Source: Pseudomonadota bacterium
GTDB lineage: Bacteria > Pseudomonadota > Alphaproteobacteria > Rhizobiales > Xanthobacteraceae
Assembly: GCA_023451825.1 (NCBI GenBank)
Contig: JAEXYA010000028.1
Coordinates: forward strand, 1-64,000
Length of the DNA: 64,000 nt
Direction: 5' to 3'
Shown here: positions 1 to 9,294 of the stretch, piece after piece
Position numbering within the stretch: the first letter of the stretch is position 1
How the letters are laid out: every line of letters begins with the position of its first letter
Position numbers and translations under genes: made by a program
Notes under the pieces: generated by a model
The model's database searches: none
Told to the model about the DNA's origin: nothing
The model's input: the letters and a program-made list of their open reading frames with translations, nothing else

Positions 1-67
1 TGCGTGTACTATGCTGTTCTAACCACGTCTTCGGAGGTTATGGGTCCCGGCTTTCGCCGGGACGACA
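1..67. repeat. Repeat family B, right half, cut by the window edge
   Basis: The stretch contains the arm TGGGTCCCGGCTTTCGCCGG followed by GACGAC. This is the end of the family B palindromic repeat, also seen near 7.9, 21.5, 42.9 and 56.1 kb. It lies just after the stop codon of the chemotaxis receptor gene. The left half is outside the window. Confidence 0.7.
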
Positions 68-73
68 TGGGAG

Positions 74-2149
74 TTACGCCGCCCGGATATTTTCCATGAA
101 GCGATCGAGTTCGGCGCGCAGACGCGTGCTTTCCGCCGACAGGGTCTGGGCCGAATTCAGCACCTGACCCGAGGCAGCGCCCGTCTCCGATGCTCCGCGA
201 TTCACTTCGGTGATGTTGCCATTCACCTGCTGCGTGCCGTGAGCAACGCGCTGGACATTTTGCGCGATCTCGCGCGTTGCCGCGCCCTGCTGCTCGACCG
301 CGCTGGCGATCTCCGAAGCGATGCCAGAAATCTCGCCGATCGTGTTGCCGATCTGCTTGATCGCCGCGACAGACTCCTGCGTCGCATTCTGCATGCCGGC
401 GATCTGCGTCGAAATTTCCTCGGTGGCCTTTGCCGTCTGGCTGGCCAGCGACTTCACTTCCGATGCGACGACGGCGAAACCACGGCCGGCATCGCCGGCG
501 CGTGCCGCTTCGATGGTGGCGTTGAGCGCCAGCAAGTTGGTCTGTTCGGCGATCGCCGTGATGAGATCGACGACATCGCCGATGCGCTGGGCAGCGCGCG
601 ACAATTCGCCGATGCGCGCGTCGGTCTGGCGGGCCTGCTCCACGGCGCTGTCAGCGATGCGGCTGGAATTCTGCACCTGGCGGCCGATCTCGTTGACCGA
701 GAGCGACAGTTCTTCCGTCGCGGTCGCCACCGACTGCATGTTGGACGAGGCTTCGTCCGACGTCGCCGCGGCCTGGCCGGAGAGTTGCTCGGTGGTTTCC
801 GCCGTGCGGGTCAGCGTATTGGCAGCGCTTTCGAGCTGGCCGGACGACACCGACACGCTCGAGACGATCGAACCCACGGCGGATTCGAACTGATCGGCAA
901 ACTTGATGAGCTCGCCGCGGCGCATCTGGTCGGCCGCGCGGTTCTGTTCTTCCTGCGCGGCGGCATCGCGCTCCGCCTTCGCCACCGCCTGCACCTTGAA
1001 CTCTTCCACGGCACCCGCCATGTCGCCGAGTTCGTCGCGGCGGCCGAGGCCCGGCAGCACCACTTCGAAATCGCCGGCGGCGAGCTTGCGCATCGCGGCG
1101 CACATTTCGGTCATCGGCTTGGCGATGCCGCGGCCGAGCAGCATGGCAAGCACCGCGCCGATCACGAAACCACCGACACCGAGAATGATGACCAGCTGCT
1201 TGGTATCGGTAACGGTCTTGTCCGATTCCGTCTCCATGCGATGCTGTTCGGACAGCATGTCGGCCTTCATTTCAGCCGACAGCTTGGTGATCCCGGCAGC
1301 GGACTCCGACATCTCCTTGGCGAGGCCGTCCACCTTCTTGGTGTTCTCGACGAATTTGGTGAAGGCGTCGGCATAGATCTTGGTATCGGCGACGATCTCT
1401 TTCAGCTTGGCGTTGATCTTGTCGTCATTGGCATAGACGGTCGCAAACTGGTTCTGCAGGAACTTGATGCGTGCCGATGCGGCATTGGACGTCTTGTCCT
1501 CGGCCTTGCCGATATAGGTGTTCACCAGCGAGGTCGCGGTGATGAATTGCGTGGTGATTTCCTTCACCTGATCCTGCACCGACGACAGCCCGGCCATGAT
1601 CGCGGTGTCGCCGAGATCGTCGATCTTGTTGCGCAGCATCAGGCTGGTGCGCGAGAGCTGGTTTGCCGCAATCTGGTCGTTCTCGCTCTTCACCGTGAGG
1701 ATATCGGCGAAGATTTTGGTGAAGGTCGTGAATTCACGCGACAGGCGGGTGATCTTGTCGAGGCGCGCCGAATCCGTCGCGGCCTTCATGGACTGGTCGA
1801 TGGCATCCTTGAGCGCCGCTTCCGCCGCCTTCGCCGCCTTGGCGTCGGCCTCGGAGCTGGTCAGCACGTAATAGCGCGCCAGCGCCTGATAGGAGGTGAG
1901 TTCGCGGTCGATGTTGCGGGCCAGGCCCGATTCCGCGACCGTCGTGCGGTAGGAGATGACGCCATTAGCGATGCGCTCGAAGCCGACATAGGCCATGCCC
2001 ATGCTGATGGCCGAGATCAAAAGCACCGCGGCGAAGCCCAGCGTCACCTTGGCGCGGAACCTGAGAGCAGGAAATTTCAGAGAACCAGATTTTTTCTGGA
2101 CAAGCGTCGTCGTTGCCACTTCTGGCCCCCCGTTTCTCACTCCCAACAC
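74..2149 (-). CDS. Methyl-accepting chemotaxis protein
   Basis: A membrane receptor that should pass ligand or energy signals to CheA/CheW and so steer the flagellar motor. A first membrane segment lies at about residues 35-53 and is followed by a mainly helical periplasmic sensor region of about 260 residues. A second membrane segment is at about 318-338. A HAMP linker and the long cytoplasmic signalling coiled coil follow, with the family hairpin tip EQTNLLALNATIEAARAG in the last third. The sensor region has no domain that I can name, so the ligand is unknown. The longest frame opens with GTG at 2149. A GTG at 2119, preceded by GGGGGG at good spacing, may be the true start (681 residues). 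The gene stands alone, without che genes nearby. Confidence 0.93.
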   Translation of the reverse strand: MLGVRNGGPEVATTTLVQKKSGSLKFPALRFRAKVTLGFAAVLLISAISMGMAYVGFERIANGVISYRTTVAESGLARNIDRELTSYQALARYYVLTSSEADAKAAKAAEAALKDAIDQSMKAATDSARLDKITRLSREFTTFTKIFADILTVKSENDQIAANQLSRTSLMLRNKIDDLGDTAIMAGLSSVQDQVKEITTQFITATSLVNTYIGKAEDKTSNAASARIKFLQNQFATVYANDDKINAKLKEIVADTKIYADAFTKFVENTKKVDGLAKEMSESAAGITKLSAEMKADMLSEQHRMETESDKTVTDTKQLVIILGVGGFVIGAVLAMLLGRGIAKPMTEMCAAMRKLAAGDFEVVLPGLGRRDELGDMAGAVEEFKVQAVAKAERDAAAQEEQNRAADQMRRGELIKFADQFESAVGSIVSSVSVSSGQLESAANTLTRTAETTEQLSGQAAATSDEASSNMQSVATATEELSLSVNEIGRQVQNSSRIADSAVEQARQTDARIGELSRAAQRIGDVVDLITAIAEQTNLLALNATIEAARAGDAGRGFAVVASEVKSLASQTAKATEEISTQIAGMQNATQESVAAIKQIGNTIGEISGIASEIASAVEQQGAATREIAQNVQRVAHGTQQVNGNITEVNRGASETGAASGQVLNSAQTLSAESTRLRAELDRFMENIRAA

Positions 2150-2278
2150 CTCATCCCCAGGCGCAGCCCGCGCCTGAAGTGAGTGCCCAAAGCTACGGCA
2201 GAGAAGCTAAGAGCGAGTAAACGGTTACCGGGGACCTTTGAGGTTGTGCGGCAGGCGGACAGGGGCGAGACGCCTCTT

Positions 2279-2367
2279 GTAGGGTGAGCAAAGCGAAGCG
2301 TGCCCACCTTCACATGCACGGCACCCGAAGGTGGGCACGGCGCAAGGGCGCCTTTGCCCACCCTACA
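2279..2367. repeat. Repeat family D copy 1
   Basis: An imperfect palindrome whose arms are GTAGGGTGAGCAAAGCG and CGCCTTTGCCCACCCTAC. It fills most of the gap between the receptor gene and the CoA-transferase operon and sits just 3' of the CoA-transferase stop codon. Related copies lie near 33.6, 39.1, 45.1, 50.7 and 54.3 kb. Confidence 0.85.
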
Positions 2368-2370
2368 GTT

Positions 2371-3060
2371 TTAAGCCGCCATCGCCGGCGGGGTCAGCGC
2401 CCGCCAGTCATTGGCCAGTTGCAGCTTCGGCTCGGTGAGCTCCTGCAGCGTCTCCAGCGTCATGCCTTCGACCATCTCGCGCACGAACAGGCCCTGTTCG
2501 GTGACATCGATCACCGCCAGATTCGTATAGATGCGCTTGACGCAGCCCGGCGCCGTCAGCGGCAAGCGGCATTTGTTGAGGATGCGCGGCTTCCCGCTCT
2601 TGTCGGTGTGATCCATGATCACCCGGATTTCCTTCGCGCCCACCGCCAGATCCATGGCGCCGCCGACACCGGGCGGGAAGCTCGGATCTTCCGTGGTCCA
2701 GTTGGCGAGATCGCCCGCCTCAGAGACTTCGAACGCGCCGAGCAGGCTGACATCGAGATGCTTGCCGCGGATCATCAGGAACGCATCGGCGTGATGCATG
2801 AACACGCCGCCTTTGATCAGGGTCGTGTAGTTCTTGCCGGCATCGATCAGGTTCTCGTCTTCGGTGCCCGGCTCCGGCTTCGGGCCGAGGCCCAGAATGC
2901 CGTTCTCGCTGTGGAAGATCACCTCGCGGCCATCGGGCACATAGCTCGCGGCGCGGGTCGGCATGCCGATGCCGAGATTGACGTAAGCGCCTTCCTGCAG
3001 GTCCTGCGCGGCGCGCCAGGCCATCTGGTCGCGATTGAGCGGCTTGTAAGCTGTCGTCAT
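2371..3060 (-). CDS. 3-oxoacid CoA-transferase subunit B (PcaJ/ScoB-like)
   Basis: Beta subunit of a family I CoA-transferase that moves CoA from succinyl-CoA to a 3-oxoacid through a glutamyl-CoA intermediate. The motif SENGILGLGP carries the expected catalytic glutamate at about residue 52. At 229 residues it is of normal size for the separate B subunit. Its ATG overlaps the stop of the A subunit gene by 4 bases, a sign of translational coupling. The substrate could be 3-oxoadipate (aromatic breakdown) or acetoacetate. No other pca or phb gene is nearby to decide, so the gene symbol is left open. Confidence 0.9.
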   Translation of the reverse strand: MTTAYKPLNRDQMAWRAAQDLQEGAYVNLGIGMPTRAASYVPDGREVIFHSENGILGLGPKPEPGTEDENLIDAGKNYTTLIKGGVFMHHADAFLMIRGKHLDVSLLGAFEVSEAGDLANWTTEDPSFPPGVGGAMDLAVGAKEIRVIMDHTDKSGKPRILNKCRLPLTAPGCVKRIYTNLAVIDVTEQGLFVREMVEGMTLETLQELTEPKLQLANDWRALTPPAMAA

Positions 3061-3728
3061 GCGTTTGCTCCCACCACCACGATGCGATCGATAAAGATGC
3101 TCGGCGTCACCACCGCTTCCGGATTCATGCTGCCGAGCTCGACCATCTCGTCCACCTGAACGATGCTGAGATCGGCGGCCATGGCCATGATCGGATTGAA
3201 ATTTCGCGCCGACTGGTTGTAGATCAGATTGCCCCAGCGATCCGCCTTCATGGCGCGCAGCAGCGCGACATCGCCCTTCAGCGGCTTCTCGAACACATGC
3301 AGCACGCCATCGATCTCGCGGGTCTCCTTGCCCTCGGCAAGTTTCGTGTGCGCGGTGACCGGTGAGAAGAAACCACCGAGGCCGGCGGCATGGGCATGCA
3401 TGCGCTCGCTGATGATGCCCTGCGGCACCAGTTCGAGCTCCAACGTCTTGTTGCGATAGGCGTTGAGGAACGCGCTGTAGTCGCCCGAGCGCGGATAGGA
3501 GCAGATCACCTTGGTGACGCGCCCGGAATTGATCAGCCGGGCAAGGCCGACATCGCCATTGCCGGCATTGTTATGGACGATGGTGAGATTGGTCGCGCCC
3601 TGGTCGTGCAGCGCCTCCAGGAGATCATCGGCGATCCCGACGGTGCCGAAACCGGCCACCAGAACAGTCGCCCCGTCTTTCACCCCAGCCACGGCCTCGG
3701 CCAGGCTGGCTACCCGCTTGTCGATCAC
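3057..3728 (-). CDS. 3-oxoacid CoA-transferase subunit A (PcaI/ScoA-like)
   Basis: Alpha subunit partner of the downstream B subunit. It has the family glycine loop (VAGFGTVG near residue 28), the VHNNAGNGDVGLA segment and the EGKETREIDG signature. At 223 residues it matches the usual length. It is the first gene of a two-gene operon read leftward. The upstream gap of 243 bp to coxS is shared with that divergent gene, so both promoters must lie there. Whether it belongs to the beta-ketoadipate pathway or to ketone body use cannot be decided from this window. Confidence 0.9.
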   Translation of the reverse strand: MIDKRVASLAEAVAGVKDGATVLVAGFGTVGIADDLLEALHDQGATNLTIVHNNAGNGDVGLARLINSGRVTKVICSYPRSGDYSAFLNAYRNKTLELELVPQGIISERMHAHAAGLGGFFSPVTAHTKLAEGKETREIDGVLHVFEKPLKGDVALLRAMKADRWGNLIYNQSARNFNPIMAMAADLSIVQVDEMVELGSMNPEAVVTPSIFIDRIVVVGANA

Positions 3729-3833
3729 TCCCGGAAACTCCTTGATACGGAATTGTTATGGCCGCCAACGGCTTGCGGCTGATTGCGGGCGGACTAGAGC
3801 ATCGCCGGACAGCGACGTGAAGGTGCATTTTTG

Positions 3834-3900
3834 CAGCCCCGCCTGTCATCCCGGCGCCGCGCACAGCTTCGCTGTGCGAGGCCGGGGCGACATGCCCCCA
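3834..3900. repeat. Degenerate palindrome, possibly family B
   Basis: The stretch holds CTGTCATCCCGGCGCC and an opposing GGCCGGGGCGACATG around a CACAGCTTCGCTGTG hairpin. It resembles family B repeats but is shorter. It lies between the divergent CoA-transferase and cox genes. Confidence 0.45.
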
Positions 3901-3971
3901 AATTCCTAGTTGCCAACTCGCAAAGCCGCGCTTCTAATTAGACCAATTAAAAATCATCGGGAGGTCTGCAC

Positions 3972-4457
<486 letters not shown>

Positions 4458-4468
4458 GCAAAAGGCTC

Positions 4469-4562
4469 CGTCATTGCGAGGCGCCCGAAGGGCGACGAAG
4501 CAATCCAGAGCCACACGAAGACAGACTGGATTGCTTCGTCGCAAGGGCTCCTCGCAATGACG
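4469..4562. repeat. Repeat family A copy 1, inside the cox operon
   Basis: A palindrome of about 94 bp with arms CGTCATTGCGAGG and CTCCTCGCAATGACG, and inner arms GACGAAGCAATCCAG and CTGGATTGCTTCGTC. It lies between coxS and coxL, which are 181 bp apart. A stable hairpin in the mRNA is expected here. Confidence 0.9.
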
Positions 4563-4638
4563 ACGCAATCAACGAGCCGACCGCGCGTTTTGGTGAAAAC
4601 GGCGGAATTTCATATCTCCGGCAGGGAGGGCCCCACAG

Positions 4639-6993
4639 ATGGGCGTTGAAGGCATCGGCGCACGCGTTGCGCGCAAGGAAGACAAGCGATTCATTACCGG
4701 CCGTGGCCGCTACGTCGATGACGTCAAGGTCGTCGGATTGACCCACGCGCATTTCATCCGCAGTCCCCACGCCCATGCCAAGGTGAAGAGCATCGACTCT
4801 TCTGCCGCGAAAGACATGCCCGGCGTCGTGGATGTGCTCACCGGCCAACAGCTGGTCGATGACAAGATCGGCAATCTCATCTGCGGCTGGGCCATCACCT
4901 CGAAGGACGGCTCCCCCATGAAGATGGGGGCATGGCCGGCGATGGCGCCGGACACCGTGCGCTTTGTCGGCCAGGCCGTGGCCGTGGTCATTGCCGAGAC
5001 CAAGAACCAGGCGAAGGACGCGGCCGAAGCCGTTGTCGTCGACTATGAAGAACTCCCCGCCGTCAGCAATATGAAGGCGGCCATCGCGCCGGGCGCGCCG
5101 CAGCTGCATCCGGAAGCGCCGGGCAATGTGGTCTATGATTGGTCGATCGGCGACGAGAAGGCGACCAATGATGCCTTCGCCAAGGCCGCGAATGTCGTCT
5201 CGCTGGAGCTGACCAACAACCGCCTCGTGCCCAATGCGATGGAGCCGCGCGCGGCCGTCGCCGAATATGATCCGGCTGAAGAGCACTTCACGCTCTACAC
5301 CACGTCGCAGAACCCTCATGTGGCGCGATTGGTGCTCTCCGCCTTCTACAACGTGGCGCAGGAGCACAAGCTGCGCGTCATCGCCCCCGATGTCGGCGGC
5401 GGCTTCGGCTCGAAGATCTTCATCTATCCCGAAGAGATGGTGGCGCTGTGGGCGGCGAAGAAGGTGGAGCGGCCGGTGAAATGGACCGGCGATCGCTCGG
5501 AGGCGTTCCTCACCGACGCGCATGGCCGCGATCACATGTCGCATGCCGAGATGGCCTTCGACGCCAACAACAAGATCCTCGGATTACGCGTCAAAACCCA
5601 CGCGAATTTCGGCGCCTATATGTCGCTGTTCTCGTCCTCGGTACCGACCTATCTCTACGCCACGCTGCTGTCGGGCCAGTACAACATCCCAGCCATCTAT
5701 TGCGAGGTGATGGGCGTTTACACCAACACCACGCCGGTGGATGCTTATCGCGGCGCCGGCCGCCCAGAAGCGAGCTATCTGCTGGAACGCCTGATGGAGA
5801 CATCGGCGCGACAGCTGAACGTCGATCCCGCCGAGCTGCGGCGCACCAACTTCATCACCCAGTTCCCGCATCAGACGCCTGTCATCATGGCCTATGACAT
5901 CGGTGATTTCGGCGCCGCGCTCGACAAGGCGCTGGAAGCGATCGACTACAAGGGCTTCTCCGCGCGCAAGGTGAAAGCGAAAGCGGCCGGCAAGCTGCGC
6001 GGCCTCGGCTTCTCCTGCTATATCGAGGCCTGCGGCATCGCGCCGTCAAAGGCCGTGGGTTCGCTCGGCGCCGGCGTCGGCCTGTGGGAATCCGCGGAGG
6101 TGCGGGTCAATCCGGTCGGCACCATCGAGATCCTTACCGGATCGCACAGCCACGGCCAGGGACATGAGACGACCTTTGCGCAACTCGTGGCGGATCGCCT
6201 CGGCATCTCCATCGATCAGGTGTCCATCGTCCATGGCGACACCGACAAGGTGCAGTTCGGCATGGGCACCTATGGCTCCCGTTCCGGCGCTGTCGGCATG
6301 AGCGCCATCTTCAAGGCGATGGAGAAGATGGAAGCCAAGGCGAAGAAGATCGCCGCGCATCAGCTGGAAGCCTCCGAAGGCGACATCGTCATCGAGAATG
6401 GCGAGTTCAAGGTGACGGGCACCGACAAGTCCATCGCGCTGCCGATGGTCGCGCTGGCAGCCTACACCGCGCATAACCTGCCGGACGGCATGGAGCCCGG
6501 CCTGAAGGAAACCGCCTTCTACGACCCCACCAACTTCACCTTCCCCGCCGGCACCTATATCTGCGAGGTCGAGATCGATCCCGGCACCGGCAAGACCGAG
6601 ATCATCGACTTTGTCGCTGTCGATGACTTCGGCCGTCTCATCAATCCGATGATCGTCGAAGGCCAGGTGCATGGCGGCATCGCCCAGGGCATCGGCCAGG
6701 CCATGCTGGAAGCCGCCGTCTATGACGACAACGGCCAGCCCGTCACGGCATCCTTCATGGACTACGCCATGCCACGCGCCGACGACGTGCCGAGCTTCAA
6801 GATCTCGCATTCGAGCACGCTGTGCCCGGGCAATCCGCTCGGCATCAAGGGCTGCGGCGAGGCCGGCGCCATCGGCTCGTCGCCCGCGGTGATCAATGCG
6901 ATCACCGATGCGCTCGGCCACAACAAACTCGAAATGCCGGCGACGCCCGGCCGTGTCTGGGAAGCGCTGCAATTGCAGCAGGCAGCGGAGTAA
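4639..6993 (+). CDS. coxL: Molybdenum hydroxylase large subunit, form II CoxL
   Basis: Molybdopterin-cytosine-dinucleotide subunit carrying the active site of an aerobic CO-dehydrogenase-like enzyme. Visible motifs are GGGFGSK at residues 253-259, AYRGAGR at 369-375 and GCGEAGAIG near 738-746, with Glu741 as the probable catalytic base. The active-site loop AYRGAGR marks form II; genuine CO dehydrogenases (form I) carry AYRCSFR. The CO-oxidising cysteine is therefore absent, and the true substrate may be another aldehyde, aromatic or heterocycle. Length 784 is close to normal. GGGAGG stands shortly before the ATG. No coxD, coxE, coxF or coxG maturation genes lie in the window. Confidence 0.93.
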   Translation: MGVEGIGARVARKEDKRFITGRGRYVDDVKVVGLTHAHFIRSPHAHAKVKSIDSSAAKDMPGVVDVLTGQQLVDDKIGNLICGWAITSKDGSPMKMGAWPAMAPDTVRFVGQAVAVVIAETKNQAKDAAEAVVVDYEELPAVSNMKAAIAPGAPQLHPEAPGNVVYDWSIGDEKATNDAFAKAANVVSLELTNNRLVPNAMEPRAAVAEYDPAEEHFTLYTTSQNPHVARLVLSAFYNVAQEHKLRVIAPDVGGGFGSKIFIYPEEMVALWAAKKVERPVKWTGDRSEAFLTDAHGRDHMSHAEMAFDANNKILGLRVKTHANFGAYMSLFSSSVPTYLYATLLSGQYNIPAIYCEVMGVYTNTTPVDAYRGAGRPEASYLLERLMETSARQLNVDPAELRRTNFITQFPHQTPVIMAYDIGDFGAALDKALEAIDYKGFSARKVKAKAAGKLRGLGFSCYIEACGIAPSKAVGSLGAGVGLWESAEVRVNPVGTIEILTGSHSHGQGHETTFAQLVADRLGISIDQVSIVHGDTDKVQFGMGTYGSRSGAVGMSAIFKAMEKMEAKAKKIAAHQLEASEGDIVIENGEFKVTGTDKSIALPMVALAAYTAHNLPDGMEPGLKETAFYDPTNFTFPAGTYICEVEIDPGTGKTEIIDFVAVDDFGRLINPMIVEGQVHGGIAQGIGQAMLEAAVYDDNGQPVTASFMDYAMPRADDVPSFKISHSSTLCPGNPLGIKGCGEAGAIGSSPAVINAITDALGHNKLEMPATPGRVWEALQLQQAAE

Positions 6994-6997
6994 ACGC

Positions 6998-7081
6998 CGT
7001 CATTGCGAGGAGCGCAGCGACGAAGCAATCCAGAAGCCAAGGGAAGAAAGACTGGATTGCTTCGCTGCGCTCGCAATGACG
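6998..7081. repeat. Repeat family A copy 2, inside the cox operon
   Basis: An 84 bp palindrome with CGTCATTGCGAGGAGCG on the left and CGCTCGCAATGACG on the right, and inner CAATCCAG/CTGGATTG arms. It starts 4 bp after the coxL stop and ends 36 bp before the coxM start. Confidence 0.9.
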
Positions 7082-7117
7082 GTGATTTCACAATTCATCC
7101 CACCAAGGGAGACCATC

Positions 7118-7918
7118 ATGTACGAGACCACCTATCACCGCGCCGCCACTGTTGATGAAGCCGCAGCATTGCTCGCGAAGCATCCCGACGCCAAATACCT
7201 CGCCGGTGGCCATACGCTGCTGCCCGTGATGAAGCAGCGCCTGGCCGGCCCGAGCGATGTCATCGATATTGCGAAGATCAAGGACCTGATCGGCATCGAG
7301 GTCACATCCGATGCGCTGATCATCAAGGCGGCGACGACCTATTACGACATCACGCAAAGTGCCGAAGCCAAGAAAGCGATCCCGGCCATCGTGCATCTCA
7401 CTCAAGTGCTCGGCGATCCCGCCGTGCGCTATCGCGGCACCATCGGCGGCTCGCTCGCCAACAATGATCCGGCCGCCGATTACCCCGCCGCGGTGCTCGC
7501 ATTGAATGCCACGGTGAAGACCAACAAGCGCGACATCGCCGCTGCCGATTTTTTCCAGGGCCTGTTCTCGACGGCGCTGGAAGACGACGAGATCATCACG
7601 GCCGTCTCGTTCCCGATCCCCGCCAAGGCCGGATACGCCAAGATGCGCCATCCGGCCTCGCGCTTTGCGATGACCGGCGTGTTCGTGGCGCAGATGAAGG
7701 ATGGCAAAGTCCGTGTGGCGGCGACAGGTGCCGCGCAGGATGGTGTGATGCGTGTATCGGCGATCGAAGCCGCGCTGAAATCCAGTTGGTCGGCTGGTGC
7801 ACTCGACAGCGCGTCGATCTCCGCCGATGGCCTGATGGGCGACATCCACGGCTCCGCCGCCTATCGCGCCAATCTCATCAAGGTGATGGCGCAGCGCGCG
7901 GTGGAAGCCGCGGGGTAA
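7118..7918 (+). CDS. coxM: Molybdenum hydroxylase FAD subunit, form II CoxM
   Basis: FAD-binding subunit that takes electrons from the iron-sulfur subunit. It has the family flavin-binding segments KYLAGGHTLLPVMK near residue 24 and TIGGSLANNDPAADYPA near residue 108, and the C-terminal CO-dehydrogenase flavoprotein domain. The length is 266 residues. The frame is open further upstream, through the family A repeat and into coxL. The ATG at 7118 is chosen because it follows AAGGGAGA and matches the family N terminus (MYETTYHRA). It completes the S-L-M order. Confidence 0.93.
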   Translation: MYETTYHRAATVDEAAALLAKHPDAKYLAGGHTLLPVMKQRLAGPSDVIDIAKIKDLIGIEVTSDALIIKAATTYYDITQSAEAKKAIPAIVHLTQVLGDPAVRYRGTIGGSLANNDPAADYPAAVLALNATVKTNKRDIAAADFFQGLFSTALEDDEIITAVSFPIPAKAGYAKMRHPASRFAMTGVFVAQMKDGKVRVAATGAAQDGVMRVSAIEAALKSSWSAGALDSASISADGLMGDIHGSAAYRANLIKVMAQRAVEAAG

Positions 7919-7920
7919 AT

Positions 7921-8040
7921 CGTCATCCCGGCGAACGCCGGGATCCATACACACCGTCATCGTGGTTTAAACACTCACGACGACGGTGTTTCTATTTTGC
8001 ATCTCGAGGCTATGGATCCCGGCGTTTGCCGGGATGACGG
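7921..8040. repeat. Repeat family B copy 1
   Basis: Arms CGTCATCCCGGCGAACGCCG and GGCGTTTGCCGGGATGACGG flank a 75 bp spacer. The repeat fills the whole gap between the convergent coxM and dadA genes and may act as a bidirectional terminator or mRNA end. Confidence 0.9.
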
Positions 8041-9294
8041 CTAAAGATATCGCGCAATCGCCAGCGCGCTCACATCCAGCTCCGGCGACTTGCCGCTGAT
8101 CTGGTCGGATAGGACGCGGGCGGTGCCACACGCCATGGTCCAGCCGAGCGTGCCGTGGCCGGTGTTGAGATGGAGATTGCCGAACTTCGTCGGGCCGACG
8201 ATCGGCGGACCATCCGGCGTCATCGGGCGCAAGCCGCTCCAGAAGGTCGATTGCGCGAGGTCGCCTGCCTTCGGGAACAGATCCGTCAGCGACTTGTCGA
8301 GCGGCAGGCGGCGCGGCGCCGTCGGCTGCGGCGTGTAATTGCCGACCTCCGCCGTGCCGCCGACGCGGATGCGATCACCGAGACGCGTGATCGCCACCTT
8401 GTAGGTCTCGTCCATGACGGTGGATTCCGGCGCCACGGTCGCATCGGTGATCGGCACCGTGAGCGAATAGCCCTTCACCGGATAGACGGGCGCATCGATG
8501 CCGAGCGGACGCAGCAACAGCGGCGAGAAACTACCCAGCGCCATCACATACTGATCGGCCGTGAACGCGCCCTTGTCCGTCGTCACCTGCGCGACGCGGC
8601 CACCGCTGACATCCACCGACTTGATGGTCGTCTCATAGACGAACTTCACACCGAGGCCGGCCGCGATCTTTTCCAGCGCCTGCGTGAACAGATGGCAGTC
8701 GCCGGTCTCGTCATCGGGCAGACGCAAGCCGCCAATGAACAGATCCTGCACGCCTGCGAGGCCCGGCTCATATTGCACGCAGCCGGCTTTATCGAGCACC
8801 TGATACGGCACGCCATACTGCTTCAGGATCTCGATATCACTGGCCGCGCCGTCGAGCTGCTTCTGCTTGCGGAACAGCTGCAACGTGCCCTGGCTGCGCT
8901 CGTCATAAGCGATGCCGGTGTCGGCGCGCAGCGCGCGCAGCTGGTCGCGGCTGTATTCGGCGATGCCGACCATGCGCGATTTATTGAGCGCGTAACGTTC
9001 GCTGGTGCAGTTGCGCAGCATCTGCAGCAGCCAGCGCCACTGATACGGATCGGCCTGCGGACGCACCACCAGCGGACCATATTTGTCCATGATCCAGCCG
9101 ATCGCCTTTTGCGGCACGCCCGGTCCTGCCCATGGCGAGGCATAGCCCGGCGAGACTTCGCCGGCATTGCCGAAGCTCGTTTCCAAAGCCGGGCCGGGCT
9201 GGCGGTCGATCACCGTCACCTCATGGCCCGCTTTGGCGAGATAATAGGACGTGGTGACGCCGATCACACCGGCGCCGAGAACGAGAACCTTCAT
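8041..9294 (-). CDS. dadA: D-amino acid dehydrogenase, small subunit type
   Basis: FAD enzyme that oxidatively deaminates D-amino acids, chiefly D-alanine, to 2-oxoacids and passes electrons to the respiratory chain. The N-terminal Rossmann motif VLGAGVIGVTTSYYLAKAG (residues 4-22) ends in the acidic ribose-binding stretch TVIDRQPG. The segment GHGTLGWTMACGTARVLSDQ near the C terminus is typical of DadA. Its length of 417 residues is normal. Its ATG overlaps the alr stop by 4 bases. Together with the racemase and the divergent Lrp-type regulator it forms a standard alanine catabolic unit: racemase makes D-alanine, and DadA makes pyruvate and ammonia. Confidence 0.93.
   Translation of the reverse strand: MKVLVLGAGVIGVTTSYYLAKAGHEVTVIDRQPGPALETSFGNAGEVSPGYASPWAGPGVPQKAIGWIMDKYGPLVVRPQADPYQWRWLLQMLRNCTSERYALNKSRMVGIAEYSRDQLRALRADTGIAYDERSQGTLQLFRKQKQLDGAASDIEILKQYGVPYQVLDKAGCVQYEPGLAGVQDLFIGGLRLPDDETGDCHLFTQALEKIAAGLGVKFVYETTIKSVDVSGGRVAQVTTDKGAFTADQYVMALGSFSPLLLRPLGIDAPVYPVKGYSLTVPITDATVAPESTVMDETYKVAITRLGDRIRVGGTAEVGNYTPQPTAPRRLPLDKSLTDLFPKAGDLAQSTFWSGLRPMTPDGPPIVGPTKFGNLHLNTGHGTLGWTMACGTARVLSDQISGKSPELDVSALAIARYL

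Noticed and set aside
239..2182. A 647-codon open frame on the plus strand opposite the chemotaxis receptor gene
   Set aside because: It mirrors the codons of a clear receptor gene in high-GC DNA, is rich in Arg, His and Asp without any domain, and is a typical shadow frame.
4639..6993. Calling coxL a true (form I) carbon monoxide dehydrogenase
   Set aside because: The active-site loop is AYRGAGR, not AYRCSFR, and the gene order is S-L-M. CO oxidation cannot be assumed.
6896..7117. An N-terminal extension of coxM reaching back into coxL
   Set aside because: It would translate the family A repeat. The ATG at 7118 has a ribosome site and the family N terminus.
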